Source: Clostridia bacterium
GTDB lineage: Bacteria; Bacillota; Sulfobacillia; SLMV01
Assembly: GCA_007133365.1 (NCBI GenBank)
Contig: SLMV01000027.1
Coordinates: 1 to 6,182 of the forward strand
Direction of reading: 5' to 3'
DNA: 6,182 nt
How positions within the stretch are numbered: position 1 is the first letter of the stretch; each line of letters begins with the position of its first letter. Position numbers and translations under genes: made by a program. Of the stretch, positions 1 to 6,044 are shown in pieces. The notes beneath the pieces are model-generated. The model made no database searches and was not told the DNA's origin. It was given only the letters and a program-made list of their open reading frames with translations.

Positions 1-1495
1 CGTCCAGTCCCACCCCGCGTCCCGAGATCTCCGTCACTTCATCACTGGTGGAGAATCCGGGATGAAATAGAAGATCGAGAATTTCCTCATCCGTCATGTT
101 TTGCCCATCCTGCTCCCCCAGTACCCCTTTCTCTCGGGCCTTCTCCAGGACCCGTTCCGGGGAAATGCCCGCGCCGTCATCCCGGACTTCGACCACGACA
201 TAGTTCTCCTGATTGGCAGCGGACAGGGCGATGCGGCCCTCAGATGATTTGTTCTTCTCTTTTCGTTCGTTTGGCGGTTCAATGCCATGATCGACCGCGT
301 TTCGAAGGAGATGAATAAGCGGATCGCTGATCGCATCGAGGAGACTGCGGTCAATTTCCGTCTCACCGCCTGCCACATCAAAGGTAAAGGATTTGTCCGA
401 TTCTTTATTTAGGTTCCGCAGCATGCGGGGAAAGCGCCGAAAGAGGGTATCGAGGGGAACTAAGCGGGTTTTCATGATGTCTTCTTGCATATTGGTGGTA
501 ATGGTGGCCATCTGCTCCACCGTCGCTGCCATATCATCGGCATGTTGGCTATGACCACGATGCTTTAAGCCATTGATCAGACTGCTCAGACGATTTCGTG
601 TGATGACCATCTCCACCACTTGATTCATCAATCGGTCCATCACGGCCACATCGACGCGGATCTGCCGAGAGGATTCGGAAATCCGGAAGGACCCTCCGTT
701 TTTATTTTCTCGGGAAATAAGACCATTCCCCTTACCTCCTGGTTGATCGCAAACCACTTGCGTCACACCGGTCAAGACTTCAAGTTGCTTAACCAAGGCA
801 TCCAAGTCCTCGACCCCCTTCAATTGACAGTGAAGGGTGCCGCCTGCTTCTAAAGCGCCATTTTCTAAATCTTCCCCGGCCGGTCGCGACCGCAACTCGG
901 CGCACTTTTCCTCACAAGCGATAAGGGCCTGCAAACCGCGAACTGCCGGGATATCGGCATCAGGTGAGATTTCAATGCGAAGCGTTACAGCATTTTCAAA
1001 TGACGTTGTCTCCATGATCGCGTCATCGGAAGCCAAGTTCCCTTGGAGGGCGCACTCGTCATCTCGTTTCACCCCCTCGGTTCTCAACCACTCGGCCAAT
1101 CGCTCCCAAAGCTCCCGCGGAACCTCGGGTGGCGCTTCGTCACCAGAGACGGCCATCAGTTGGGTGCGCATGCTATCAACCACACCTAGCAATAGATCCG
1201 CCACCTCGGCAGACGGAGCGATTCGCCCATCGCGAACGCCTTCCATCAAATCTTCCGCATGGTGCACCAACTGGGCGACCGAGGTAAATCCAATGGAACT
1301 GGCATTGCCCTTGAGGGTGTGCATCGCGCGAAATAGAAGGTCCAGTTTTTCCGGATCATCGTCGCGCCGCCCAAATTGACCCTTTGATGCCTCCATTTCA
1401 AGTAAGACTTGTTCCGCACGGTCAAGCTCCTCTTCAGCCTCCGTCATAAAGGTGGTAACTTCTTCTTCACTCAACCCGAAAAACGTACCGCTCAT
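1..1495 (-). CDS. cheA: Chemotaxis histidine kinase CheA, N-terminal 498 codons (3' end outside window)
   Basis: CheA is the cytoplasmic kinase of the chemoreceptor array. It autophosphorylates a histidine in its HPt domain and passes the phosphate to CheY and CheB. My reverse-strand translation stays open from the ATG at 1495 to the window edge. Domains visible: P1/HPt at about residues 1-115 with phospho-acceptor His59 in AMHTLKGNASSIGF; a P2-like response-regulator-binding segment at about 168-250; P3 dimerisation helices at about 280-345 (DRLMNQVVEMVITRNRL, then MKTRLVPLDTLFRRFPRM); and the P4 ATPase with N box HLLRNAVDHGIE (395-406), G1 box DDGAGI (439-444), F-box region FHPGFSTS (477-484) and G2 box GRGVGLD (492-498). 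The window ends inside the G2 box, so the rest of P4 and the CheW-binding P5 domain are not seen. All catalytic motifs present look intact. The start overlaps the cheW stop as ATGA and has AGGAGG 7 nt upstream, so the start is secure and translational coupling is likely. Confidence 0.96.
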   Translation of the reverse strand, partial: MSGTFFGLSEEEVTTFMTEAEEELDRAEQVLLEMEASKGQFGRRDDDPEKLDLLFRAMHTLKGNASSIGFTSVAQLVHHAEDLMEGVRDGRIAPSAEVADLLLGVVDSMRTQLMAVSGDEAPPEVPRELWERLAEWLRTEGVKRDDECALQGNLASDDAIMETTSFENAVTLRIEISPDADIPAVRGLQALIACEEKCAELRSRPAGEDLENGALEAGGTLHCQLKGVEDLDALVKQLEVLTGVTQVVCDQPGGKGNGLISRENKNGGSFRISESSRQIRVDVAVMDRLMNQVVEMVITRNRLSSLINGLKHRGHSQHADDMAATVEQMATITTNMQEDIMKTRLVPLDTLFRRFPRMLRNLNKESDKSFTFDVAGGETEIDRSLLDAISDPLIHLLRNAVDHGIEPPNERKEKNKSSEGRIALSAANQENYVVVEVRDDGAGISPERVLEKAREKGVLGEQDGQNMTDEEILDLLFHPGFSTSDEVTEISGRGVGLD

Positions 1496-1962
1496 CCGGT
1501 CCCCTCCTCGCCTGGAATGAGTCGCTGAGGACTCAATAACAAGACCGGCCCGGCATCCGTGGTCAAGACACCCTCGACTGCCCCTGAACGTCGTTGGGAC
1601 ATAAGCAAATCGCCGGTATCCTCCAGCGCATCAAGATCCATTTCAGTAATGTGCGACACTTGATCCACAAGCAGCGCAATTTGAGACGTTTCGGATGTCT
1701 CGTCCGGAAGTTCAACCACCAAAGCTAAGGTTTCGGTCTTTGTCACCGACTTACTTTGACCATCGTCTTCATAAAGCCCCATCACCGGAATAATGTCACC
1801 TCGCAGATTGATAACCCCATAAACACCCTCCGGTGCGCCGGGGACATACGTTACATCGGTGATCGGGATAATGCTCTTTACCGCATCCGTGGGTAAAGCG
1901 TATTGTTCGGTGCCGAGTAAAAACGTCACCAAGGATTCGAGTTCCCGAGTCGCGTTCGTCAT
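1492..1962 (-). CDS. cheW: Chemotaxis adaptor protein CheW
   Basis: CheW is a small soluble adaptor that joins chemoreceptor tips to CheA through the CheA P5 domain. The 156-residue product is a single CheW-like SH3-type double barrel of normal family length. Hallmarks are the first strand VTFLLGTEQYALPTDAVKSI (12-31), the segment VTYVPGAPEGVYGVINLRGDIIPVMGL with the conserved NLRG at 52-55 (Arg54), and LALVVEL and ALLVDQV further on. There is no receiver domain, so it is CheW rather than CheV. The ATG at 1962 is preceded by a GA-rich Shine-Dalgarno (AAGAGGGGTG, 1977-1968). The stop TGA overlaps the cheA ATG, so the two genes form an operon. A flagellar-type promoter candidate lies about 40 bp upstream. 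A second copy of cheW or cheA elsewhere in the genome cannot be excluded, so which array this one serves is unknown. Confidence 0.96.
   Translation of the reverse strand: MTNATRELESLVTFLLGTEQYALPTDAVKSIIPITDVTYVPGAPEGVYGVINLRGDIIPVMGLYEDDGQSKSVTKTETLALVVELPDETSETSQIALLVDQVSHITEMDLDALEDTGDLLMSQRRSGAVEGVLTTDAGPVLLLSPQRLIPGEEGTG
1503..1508 (-). promoter_or_regulatory. Ribosome binding site of cheA inside cheW
   Basis: A consensus AGGAGG lies on the minus strand within the last codons of cheW, 7 nt before the cheA ATG at 1495. It fixes the cheA start. Together with the ATGA stop/start overlap, it points to coupled translation of the adaptor and the kinase. Confidence 0.85.
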
Positions 1963-1999
1963 AAACTCACCCCTCTTGATTGTCCATCACCTATATACC

Positions 2000-2025
2000 T
2001 TATCGGTCACGAACTTCACTTTTTG
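2000..2025 (-). promoter_or_regulatory. Candidate sigma-28/sigma-D (flagellar) promoter for cheW-cheA
   Basis: On the minus strand, ACCGATAA (2007-2000) matches 7 of 8 positions of the flagellar -10 element GCCGATAA. A CAAA (2025-2022) lies 14 nt upstream and matches TAAA at 3 of 4 positions. The predicted transcript start is near 1993, about 30 nt before the cheW ATG, which fits. Chemotaxis genes are classic targets of this sigma factor, so position and gene content support the call. A TATATA (1997-1992) directly downstream could instead be a sigma-A -10 box, but no good -35 lies at the right distance. Confidence 0.55.
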
Positions 2026-2087
2026 CAGCATTCGATGCTTCATTAAATTCGAAAAAGGGAATCAAAACGCGGTGAGCCGCCGATCGG

Positions 2088-2180
2088 TCATCCGTTGAGA
2101 ATCGTCGGATGCATCTGGCGAGGGAAGCCCGTTATCACGAAGAAGGCTATGATCAAATGCAAAAAAAAGAGATGGGCCAT
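2088..2180 (-). CDS. Possible 30-residue hydrophobic small protein (uncertain)
   Basis: The frame from the ATG at 2180 to the TGA at 2088 encodes MAHLFFLHLIIAFFVITGFP followed by RQMHPTILNG. Residues 4-19 could form one membrane-spanning helix. The Shine-Dalgarno AAGGTGG (2193-2187) is good, with a 6-nt spacer. The serious objection is that the Shine-Dalgarno, start codon and first Phe/Leu codons coincide with an intrinsic terminator hairpin and its T tract, which could create these signals by chance. The hydrophobic stretch continues past the T tract, so the tract alone does not explain it. The same frame is open further upstream to a stop near 2310, so a longer protein starting at an ATG near 2258 is possible but has no convincing ribosome binding site. 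I do not recognise a family. Confidence 0.2.
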   Translation of the reverse strand: MAHLFFLHLIIAFFVITGFPRQMHPTILNG

Positions 2181-2191
2181 TCGAGCCCACC
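2161..2191 (-). terminator. Intrinsic terminator with eight-T tail, upstream of cheW
   Basis: Read on the minus strand, GGTGGGC (2191-2185) pairs with GCCCATC (2177-2171): seven pairs, including one G-U, around a 7-nt loop. Two bases later comes a run of eight T (2168-2161). This is a textbook rho-independent terminator. It lies about 200 bp downstream of the clpX terminator and about 200 bp upstream of cheW, with no confident gene in between. It could be a second, fail-safe terminator for clpX, the end of a small RNA, or an attenuator in a longer cheW leader. Confidence 0.75.
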
Positions 2192-2380
2192 TTCTTCTTT
2201 GATGTTCAAACCACATCACGGCCGAATCTACGATCGCATTTTTCCTTTCGGCGCACATCCACCGATTCGAATCGACAGCCGTTCGATTTCGTTCGCTCCT
2301 ATCGATCCGCTAAATTTGTCCGCTCGCAAATGACATTGCTCGAATCCCCACCCTCATCATGGCGCAACAACGAACGTACA
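2192..2380 (-). other. Unassigned intergenic segment between two terminators; possible small RNA or leader
   Basis: No convincing gene is visible here on either strand; plus-strand open frames lack ribosome binding sites. The segment holds a perfect 12-bp palindrome CGATTCGAATCG (2263-2274), an inverted repeat GCCGAA/TTCGGC (2221-2226 and 2247-2252) and GATGT/ACATC around a 7-nt spacer (within about 2200-2217). With the terminator at 2161-2191, these could form a chain of hairpins in a minus-strand transcript of roughly 150-200 nt. I compared by eye with signatures of SRP RNA, tmRNA, the cyclic-di-GMP-I riboswitch and the T-box and saw no match. No strong promoter was found inside, so an independent RNA is only a hypothesis; the palindrome could equally be a protein-binding site. 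Confidence 0.3.
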
Positions 2381-2409
2381 ATTAAAGAGCCCGGCATTTC
2401 GCCGGGCTC
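2381..2409 (-). terminator. Intrinsic terminator of the tig-clpP-clpX cluster
   Basis: On the minus strand, GAGCCCGGC (2409-2401) pairs perfectly with GCCGGGCTC (2395-2387) across a 5-nt loop, followed by TTTAAT. The 9-bp GC-rich stem is strong, while the T tail is short and interrupted. It lies 36 bp after the clpX stop, the expected place for the end of this transcript. On the plus strand no T tract follows, so it acts in one direction. Confidence 0.8.
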
Positions 2410-2445
2410 CACGCTTGCACTTTCAACATTATCTATCTCGCCGGA

Positions 2446-3714
2446 TCAGGCGGTTTCTTCTTCATCCTGGTCGTCTTCGTTTGCGGTGACGATGATCGGT
2501 TTTGATTTTCCTTGGACGACATCTTCAGTAATGATTAGTTTCTTGATGTTCTCCTGAGAAGGCACTTCGAACATGACATCCAACATCAATTCCTCAATGA
2601 TGGAGCGTAAACCCCGCGCCCCGATCTTCTGCTCCATGGCTTTCGCCGCAATCGCAACCAGTGCCTCGTCTCGAAACTCGAGATCGACGTGTTCGAATTC
2701 TAGGAATTTCTTGAATTGCCGGGTCAGCGCATTTTTCGGCTTGATGAGAATATCCACCATCGCGTCTTGATCGAGCTCGCCCAGTGTGGCCACCACCGGA
2801 ACCCGGCCTGCAAATTCAGGAATCAGCCCGTATTGAATGAGATCTTGTGACATGACCTTAGCGAGCACATCCCCGATGTCCTCTTCGGCCATCTTTTTGA
2901 TCTCCGAACCGAAACCCATGACGTTCTTGCCTGAGCGTTGTTTGATGATCCGATCCAGCCCATCAAAGGCACCACCGCAGATAAAGAGAATATTGGTGGT
3001 GTCGATCTGAAGAAACTCCTGATGCGGATGTTTCCGCCCGCCCTGTGGGGGCACACTCGCCGTGGTACCCTCCAGAATCTTCAGTAAAGCCTGCTGGACC
3101 CCTTCACCCGACACATCACGCGTGATCGATGGGTTCTCGGATTTTCGGGCAATCTTATCGATTTCGTCGATATAAATGATGCCCTTTTCTGCCCGTTCGA
3201 TGTCATAATCAGCCGATTGAATGAGCTTCAAAAGGATGTTTTCAACATCCTCGCCGACGTAACCCGCTTCGGTAAGTGACGTCGCGTCGGTAATGGCAAA
3301 CGGCACATTTAAAATGCGCGCCAATGTTTGCGCCAACAGCGTCTTACCGCAGCCGGTTGGTCCCACCAATAGGATATTGCTCTTTTGCAGTTCCACGTCG
3401 TCATCATCAAGGTTTTCGCCCATCTGCACCCGCTTGTAGTGGTTATAAACGGCCACCGATAACGTGCGCTTGGCCCGCTCCTGACCAATGACATAGGTAT
3501 CCAAGAACTCCTTGATCTCTTGGGGCGTGGGGACATTTTCGATATCAAAGTCCACATCTTCCCGAAGTTCCTCTAGGATAATGTCATTGCATAGCCCGAT
3601 GCACTCATCGCAAATGTAGACCCCGGGCCCGGCCACAAGACGGCGAACCTGATCTTGATATTTGCCACAAAAAGAACATTTGAGTTGTCCCTTATCGTCG
3701 CTAAATTTGAACAT
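2446..3714 (-). CDS. clpX: ATP-dependent Clp protease ATP-binding subunit ClpX
   Basis: ClpX is the hexameric AAA+ unfoldase that recognises tagged or damaged proteins and threads them into ClpP in the cytoplasm. The 422-residue product has the usual length and all core motifs. The N-terminal zinc-binding domain has Cys13, Cys16, Cys35 and Cys38. The Walker A is GPTGCGKT (118-125), the pore-1 loop GYVG (151-154), and the Walker B IIYIDEID (179-186) with Asp183 and Glu184. The RKH pore loop is at 227-229, the arginine finger is Arg304 in EFAGR, and sensor 2 is GARGLR (365-370). The ClpP-docking tripeptide is Met266-Gly-Phe, where most family members have Ile or Leu first. The C-terminus ends in a short acidic tail. 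The ATG at 3714 has a GGGAGAGG Shine-Dalgarno, and the N-terminus matches the family exactly. It lies 48 bp after clpP, is probably co-transcribed with it, and is followed by a terminator rather than the lon gene often found here in Bacillota. Confidence 0.99.
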   Translation of the reverse strand: MFKFSDDKGQLKCSFCGKYQDQVRRLVAGPGVYICDECIGLCNDIILEELREDVDFDIENVPTPQEIKEFLDTYVIGQERAKRTLSVAVYNHYKRVQMGENLDDDDVELQKSNILLVGPTGCGKTLLAQTLARILNVPFAITDATSLTEAGYVGEDVENILLKLIQSADYDIERAEKGIIYIDEIDKIARKSENPSITRDVSGEGVQQALLKILEGTTASVPPQGGRKHPHQEFLQIDTTNILFICGGAFDGLDRIIKQRSGKNVMGFGSEIKKMAEEDIGDVLAKVMSQDLIQYGLIPEFAGRVPVVATLGELDQDAMVDILIKPKNALTRQFKKFLEFEHVDLEFRDEALVAIAAKAMEQKIGARGLRSIIEELMLDVMFEVPSQENIKKLIITEDVVQGKSKPIIVTANEDDQDEEETA

Positions 3715-3762
3715 CCTTCCTCTCCCTTCTACCCCGCAGGTGAATAACGGGATAGATCGGCA

Positions 3763-4356
3763 TTATTTTTCCTTACCTTTAGGATACAACACCTTGTCAA
3801 TAACACCATAGTCCAATGCTTCTTCGGAGGCCATAAAGAAATCGCGATCCGAGTCCCGCTCAATCTTTTCGACGTCTTTTCCGGTATGCGCTGCCATTAA
3901 TTCGCTGTACCGACGGCGCATTTTTAAGATTTCATCGGCATAGATCTTGACATCGGAGGCACTTCCGTCAGCGCGTCCTTGAGGCTGATGAATCATGATG
4001 CGAGAATTCGGGAGGGCATAACGCTTACCCGGAGCACCACCGGCCAATAAGAGGGCGGCCATGCTCGCGGATAACCCTAAGCAATACGTGACAACATCCG
4101 GTTTAACATGCTGCATGGTATCATATATTCCGAGTCCGGAGTCCACAGCACCTCCGGGGGAGTTAATGTACATGGAGATATCCCGGTCGGGATCATCCGC
4201 CTCCAAAAACAGCATCTGGGCAATGATCAGATTGGCCACTTGATCATCAATGGCCGTGCCCACAAAAATGATGCGATCCTTTAATAGGCGCGAGTATATA
4301 TCATAGGCGCGCTCACCGCGCGCTGTTTGCTCGACCACCATTGGAACTAAATTCAT
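3763..4356 (-). CDS. clpP: ATP-dependent Clp protease proteolytic subunit ClpP
   Basis: ClpP is the barrel-shaped serine peptidase (two heptamer rings) that degrades proteins unfolded by ClpX or other Clp ATPases. The product is 197 residues, normal for the family. The catalytic triad is intact: Ser98 in GLSASMAA, His123 in MIHQP and Asp172 in DRDFF, the same numbering as in Bacillus subtilis ClpP as I recall it. The glycine-rich motif INSPGGAVDSG (64-74), which forms the oxyanion region, is present. The N-terminus MNLVPMVVEQTARGERAYDI is that of mature Bacillus-type ClpP and lacks a long propeptide. The ATG at 4356 follows an AAGGGA Shine-Dalgarno. The gene lies between tig (52 bp upstream) and clpX (48 bp downstream), the standard proteostasis cluster. 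I saw no CtsR-type heptad repeat or separate promoter in the short gap before it, so expression is probably from upstream of tig. Confidence 0.99.
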   Translation of the reverse strand: MNLVPMVVEQTARGERAYDIYSRLLKDRIIFVGTAIDDQVANLIIAQMLFLEADDPDRDISMYINSPGGAVDSGLGIYDTMQHVKPDVVTYCLGLSASMAALLLAGGAPGKRYALPNSRIMIHQPQGRADGSASDVKIYADEILKMRRRYSELMAAHTGKDVEKIERDSDRDFFMASEEALDYGVIDKVLYPKGKEK

Positions 4357-4408
4357 CTTTGATCCATCCCTTCAGCACTTAAGGTTTTCTATATCAGGCG
4401 ACAATCCC

Positions 4409-5881
4409 TTACGCCTTTGGTTCAACATCGGGTGGGTCTTGCTCATCCGACGGCGATTCGTCCGTCGTCCCATTCTCCGCTTGCGCTTTCGCCTTCTCGG
4501 CCTGCGCCTGTGCCTCGGCAATCATTTCCTCTCGTCTAGCTTCCATCGCTTCTTTAACTTCGTCATATTTCGGATCCGTCCAAGCGGCTAGACATTCCCT
4601 TGTCTTCTTGATTCGCCGGTCCGCTTTTAGTCGATTCAGATACTCGGTATTGGTCATCGTCACCTGCCGCAAAACCCCGGGGTCAAGCCCCATCGACCGG
4701 GCCTGCGCCTCAATTTCCTGATCGACTTCCTCTTCGGAGACCTCGATATCCTCTGCCTCCGCGACTGCTTCCAAAACGAGCGTTTCTTTCAAGTCCCGTT
4801 TGCCGTTTTCGGCTAATTGCGCTCGGAGTTCCGACTCATAGTTCGCACCTCGGGTGGCGAGAAATTCTTCCCAGTCAGCATCTTTGGATTCAATTTCCTT
4901 TTTCATCTCCTCCAATCGCCGTTCAACCAGGTTCTCCACCATCACGTCGGGCACGTCCACCGCCGCATTTTTCACGACTTCTTCGACCACCTGATCTTCA
5001 AATCGTTTGAGATCATTTTGGTCGCGGAAATCCCGGAGGTGGGCATCCAATTTTCGGCGAAGATCGTCCACCGTTTCGCCTTCGGAGACTTCTTGGGCGA
5101 ACGCATCATCGAGAGCCGGGAGTTCTTTATCTTTTAGTTCCTTTATTTCAACCTCAAAAACGACATCTCGACCGGCCAAATCCGGATTGGCTGCTTCCGG
5201 TGGGAACTCGACCGTGACTTCTCGGGTATCCCCCACCTTGGCTCCCAATAAGCCCTCTTCAAAACCGGGAAGATATTTGCCCTGGCCGATTTCGATCGTC
5301 TCATCTTCCGCTTGGAGATCTTCATGAGGGGCTTCGTCGACAAACCCCTGATAGTTCACGACCGCCATCATTCCCGTTTCGAGTTCCCGATCGGCGTCTT
5401 CGACGGCGACCGCCGTGGCCATTTCCTCGCGCAAGTTTTGAAGCGCTTCTTCCACATCTTCATCGGTGACCTCCGACGTTTCCAATTCATGTCCTAAATC
5501 CTTATAGTCCCCCAATTTAACTTCCGGGACCACCTCTACCTGAGCCGAAAAGTAAAGTCCCTGCTCCGGTCCGCTCTCGTCCTCGTCCACGTCAATTTCA
5601 GGGGGTGCGATCGGTTCTAATTCCAATTCTTCAATCGCCTCGAAATACGCATCCGGGACCGCTTTCTCCAGCGCCTCTTGCCACAAAACCTCAACGCCAA
5701 AATGGCGCTCAAAGATGGGGCGCGGAATCTTTCCTTTGCGAAAACCGGGAACAGTCACATCTTTTCGCAATTTGGCGAAAGCCTGATCCATGTACGTCTG
5801 AAGTTTCTCGGGTGACATCTCCACCTGTAGGACTCGGAGATTTTCTTTTTCTTCGCCGCGTTCGTACTTTGCTTTGACCAC
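4409..5881 (-). CDS. tig: Trigger factor (ribosome-associated chaperone and peptidyl-prolyl isomerase)
   Basis: Trigger factor binds the ribosome near the exit tunnel and shields nascent chains. The N-terminal domain carries the ribosome-docking signature GFRKGK (46-51). An FKBP-like isomerase domain spans about 165-250 (VNYQGFVDEAP, then LPGFEEGLLGAKVGD). A SurA-like C-terminal chaperone domain runs from about 255 to 430. I place the start at the GTG at 5881 (490 residues) because AAAGGAG lies 7 nt upstream. An in-frame TTG at 5908 would add nine residues, but it has a poor Shine-Dalgarno, puts the real ribosome binding site inside the gene, and may lie upstream of the transcript start. The protein is longer than the usual 430-440 residues: the last 50 or so residues form an Ala/Gln/Glu-rich helix followed by an acidic, Pro- and Ser-containing tail that is probably disordered. 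It is the first gene of tig-clpP-clpX. Confidence 0.97.
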   Translation of the reverse strand: MVKAKYERGEEKENLRVLQVEMSPEKLQTYMDQAFAKLRKDVTVPGFRKGKIPRPIFERHFGVEVLWQEALEKAVPDAYFEAIEELELEPIAPPEIDVDEDESGPEQGLYFSAQVEVVPEVKLGDYKDLGHELETSEVTDEDVEEALQNLREEMATAVAVEDADRELETGMMAVVNYQGFVDEAPHEDLQAEDETIEIGQGKYLPGFEEGLLGAKVGDTREVTVEFPPEAANPDLAGRDVVFEVEIKELKDKELPALDDAFAQEVSEGETVDDLRRKLDAHLRDFRDQNDLKRFEDQVVEEVVKNAAVDVPDVMVENLVERRLEEMKKEIESKDADWEEFLATRGANYESELRAQLAENGKRDLKETLVLEAVAEAEDIEVSEEEVDQEIEAQARSMGLDPGVLRQVTMTNTEYLNRLKADRRIKKTRECLAAWTDPKYDEVKEAMEARREEMIAEAQAQAEKAKAQAENGTTDESPSDEQDPPDVEPKA

Positions 5882-5888
5882 GAATGCG

Positions 5889-5895
5889 CTCCTTT
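5889..5895 (-). promoter_or_regulatory. Ribosome binding site deciding the tig start
   Basis: AAAGGAG on the minus strand (5895-5889) stands 7 nt before the GTG at 5881. It is the strongest Shine-Dalgarno in this stretch and favours GTG over the in-frame TTG at 5908. Confidence 0.8.
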
Positions 5896-5912
5896 CCACC
5901 GCTTTCAAAACG

Positions 5913-5918
5913 ATTGTA
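5913..5918 (-). promoter_or_regulatory. Candidate -10 box of the tig promoter
   Basis: TACAAT (5918-5913) matches TATAAT at 5 of 6 positions and would start transcription near 5906, about 25 nt before the GTG. No good -35 box lies 16-18 nt upstream (best is TTACTA, 3 of 6), so this is tentative. A small hairpin, ACGGG/CCCGT (5942-5957), lies just upstream. Confidence 0.35.
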
Positions 5919-6001
5919 CCTGACTTCGTTAACTTAGTAAGACGGGATCACACCCGTTCGCTTAGCGGACCCGCCTTCAAATTGTCCAAGCACTACGACC
6001 T

Positions 6002-6037
6002 GACAAACTCAAGGACAGTGGAGGGCCTCCACTGTCC
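6002..6037 (-). terminator. Strong hairpin terminator after tRNA-Leu
   Basis: GGACAGTGGAG (6037-6027) pairs perfectly with CTCCACTGTCC (6023-6013) around a 3-nt loop, 7 bp past the tRNA 3' end. The following minus-strand bases, TTGAGTTTGTC, form only a weak T-rich tail. The 11-bp stem probably ends the tRNA transcript and separates it from tig. The weak tail leaves room for some read-through. Confidence 0.7.
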
Positions 6038-6044
6038 ATGCCTG

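Noticed and set aside
620..1379. Plus-strand open frames opposite cheA (620-853 and 837-1379)
   Set aside because: They are antisense shadows of cheA, which has full family motifs on the minus strand; their Ser/Arg-rich translations look non-coding.
2027..2039. Small inverted repeat AGCAT-TCG-ATGCT upstream of the cheW promoter
   Set aside because: The stem is only 5 bp with no T tract, so it is not a terminator; a regulatory role cannot be supported.
2261..2277. TTCGAAT, like a tRNA T loop, in the intergenic segment
   Set aside because: The flanking bases do not form a 5-bp T stem and no acceptor or anticodon arm is present.
2109..2333. Plus-strand open frame of 74 codons in the intergenic region
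   Set aside because: There is no ribosome binding site, the composition is not protein-like, and the frame crosses the minus-strand terminator and its A/T run.
2027..2350. Many TTCGA/TCGAA motifs in the clpX-cheW gap, suggesting an operator array
   Set aside because: Spacing is irregular and the same pentamers are common in the surrounding coding regions, so this probably reflects a genome-wide preference. The one perfect 12-bp palindrome (2263-2274) is recorded with the intergenic segment.
4817..5327. Plus-strand open frames opposite tig
   Set aside because: They arise from the Glu/Asp-rich codons of tig read in antisense and have no recognisable domain or ribosome binding site.
5869..5881. 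GGTCAAA, resembling a half site of the CtsR heptad repeat, near the tig start
   Set aside because: The second heptad is missing at the required spacing and the motif lies inside the tig coding sequence, downstream of the ribosome binding site.
5941..5990. Possible T-box-like or riboswitch leader before tig (short hairpins, GGCGGGTCCGC)
   Set aside because: The T-box core sequence is absent, the hairpins are only 4-5 bp, and the candidate tig promoter lies downstream of them.
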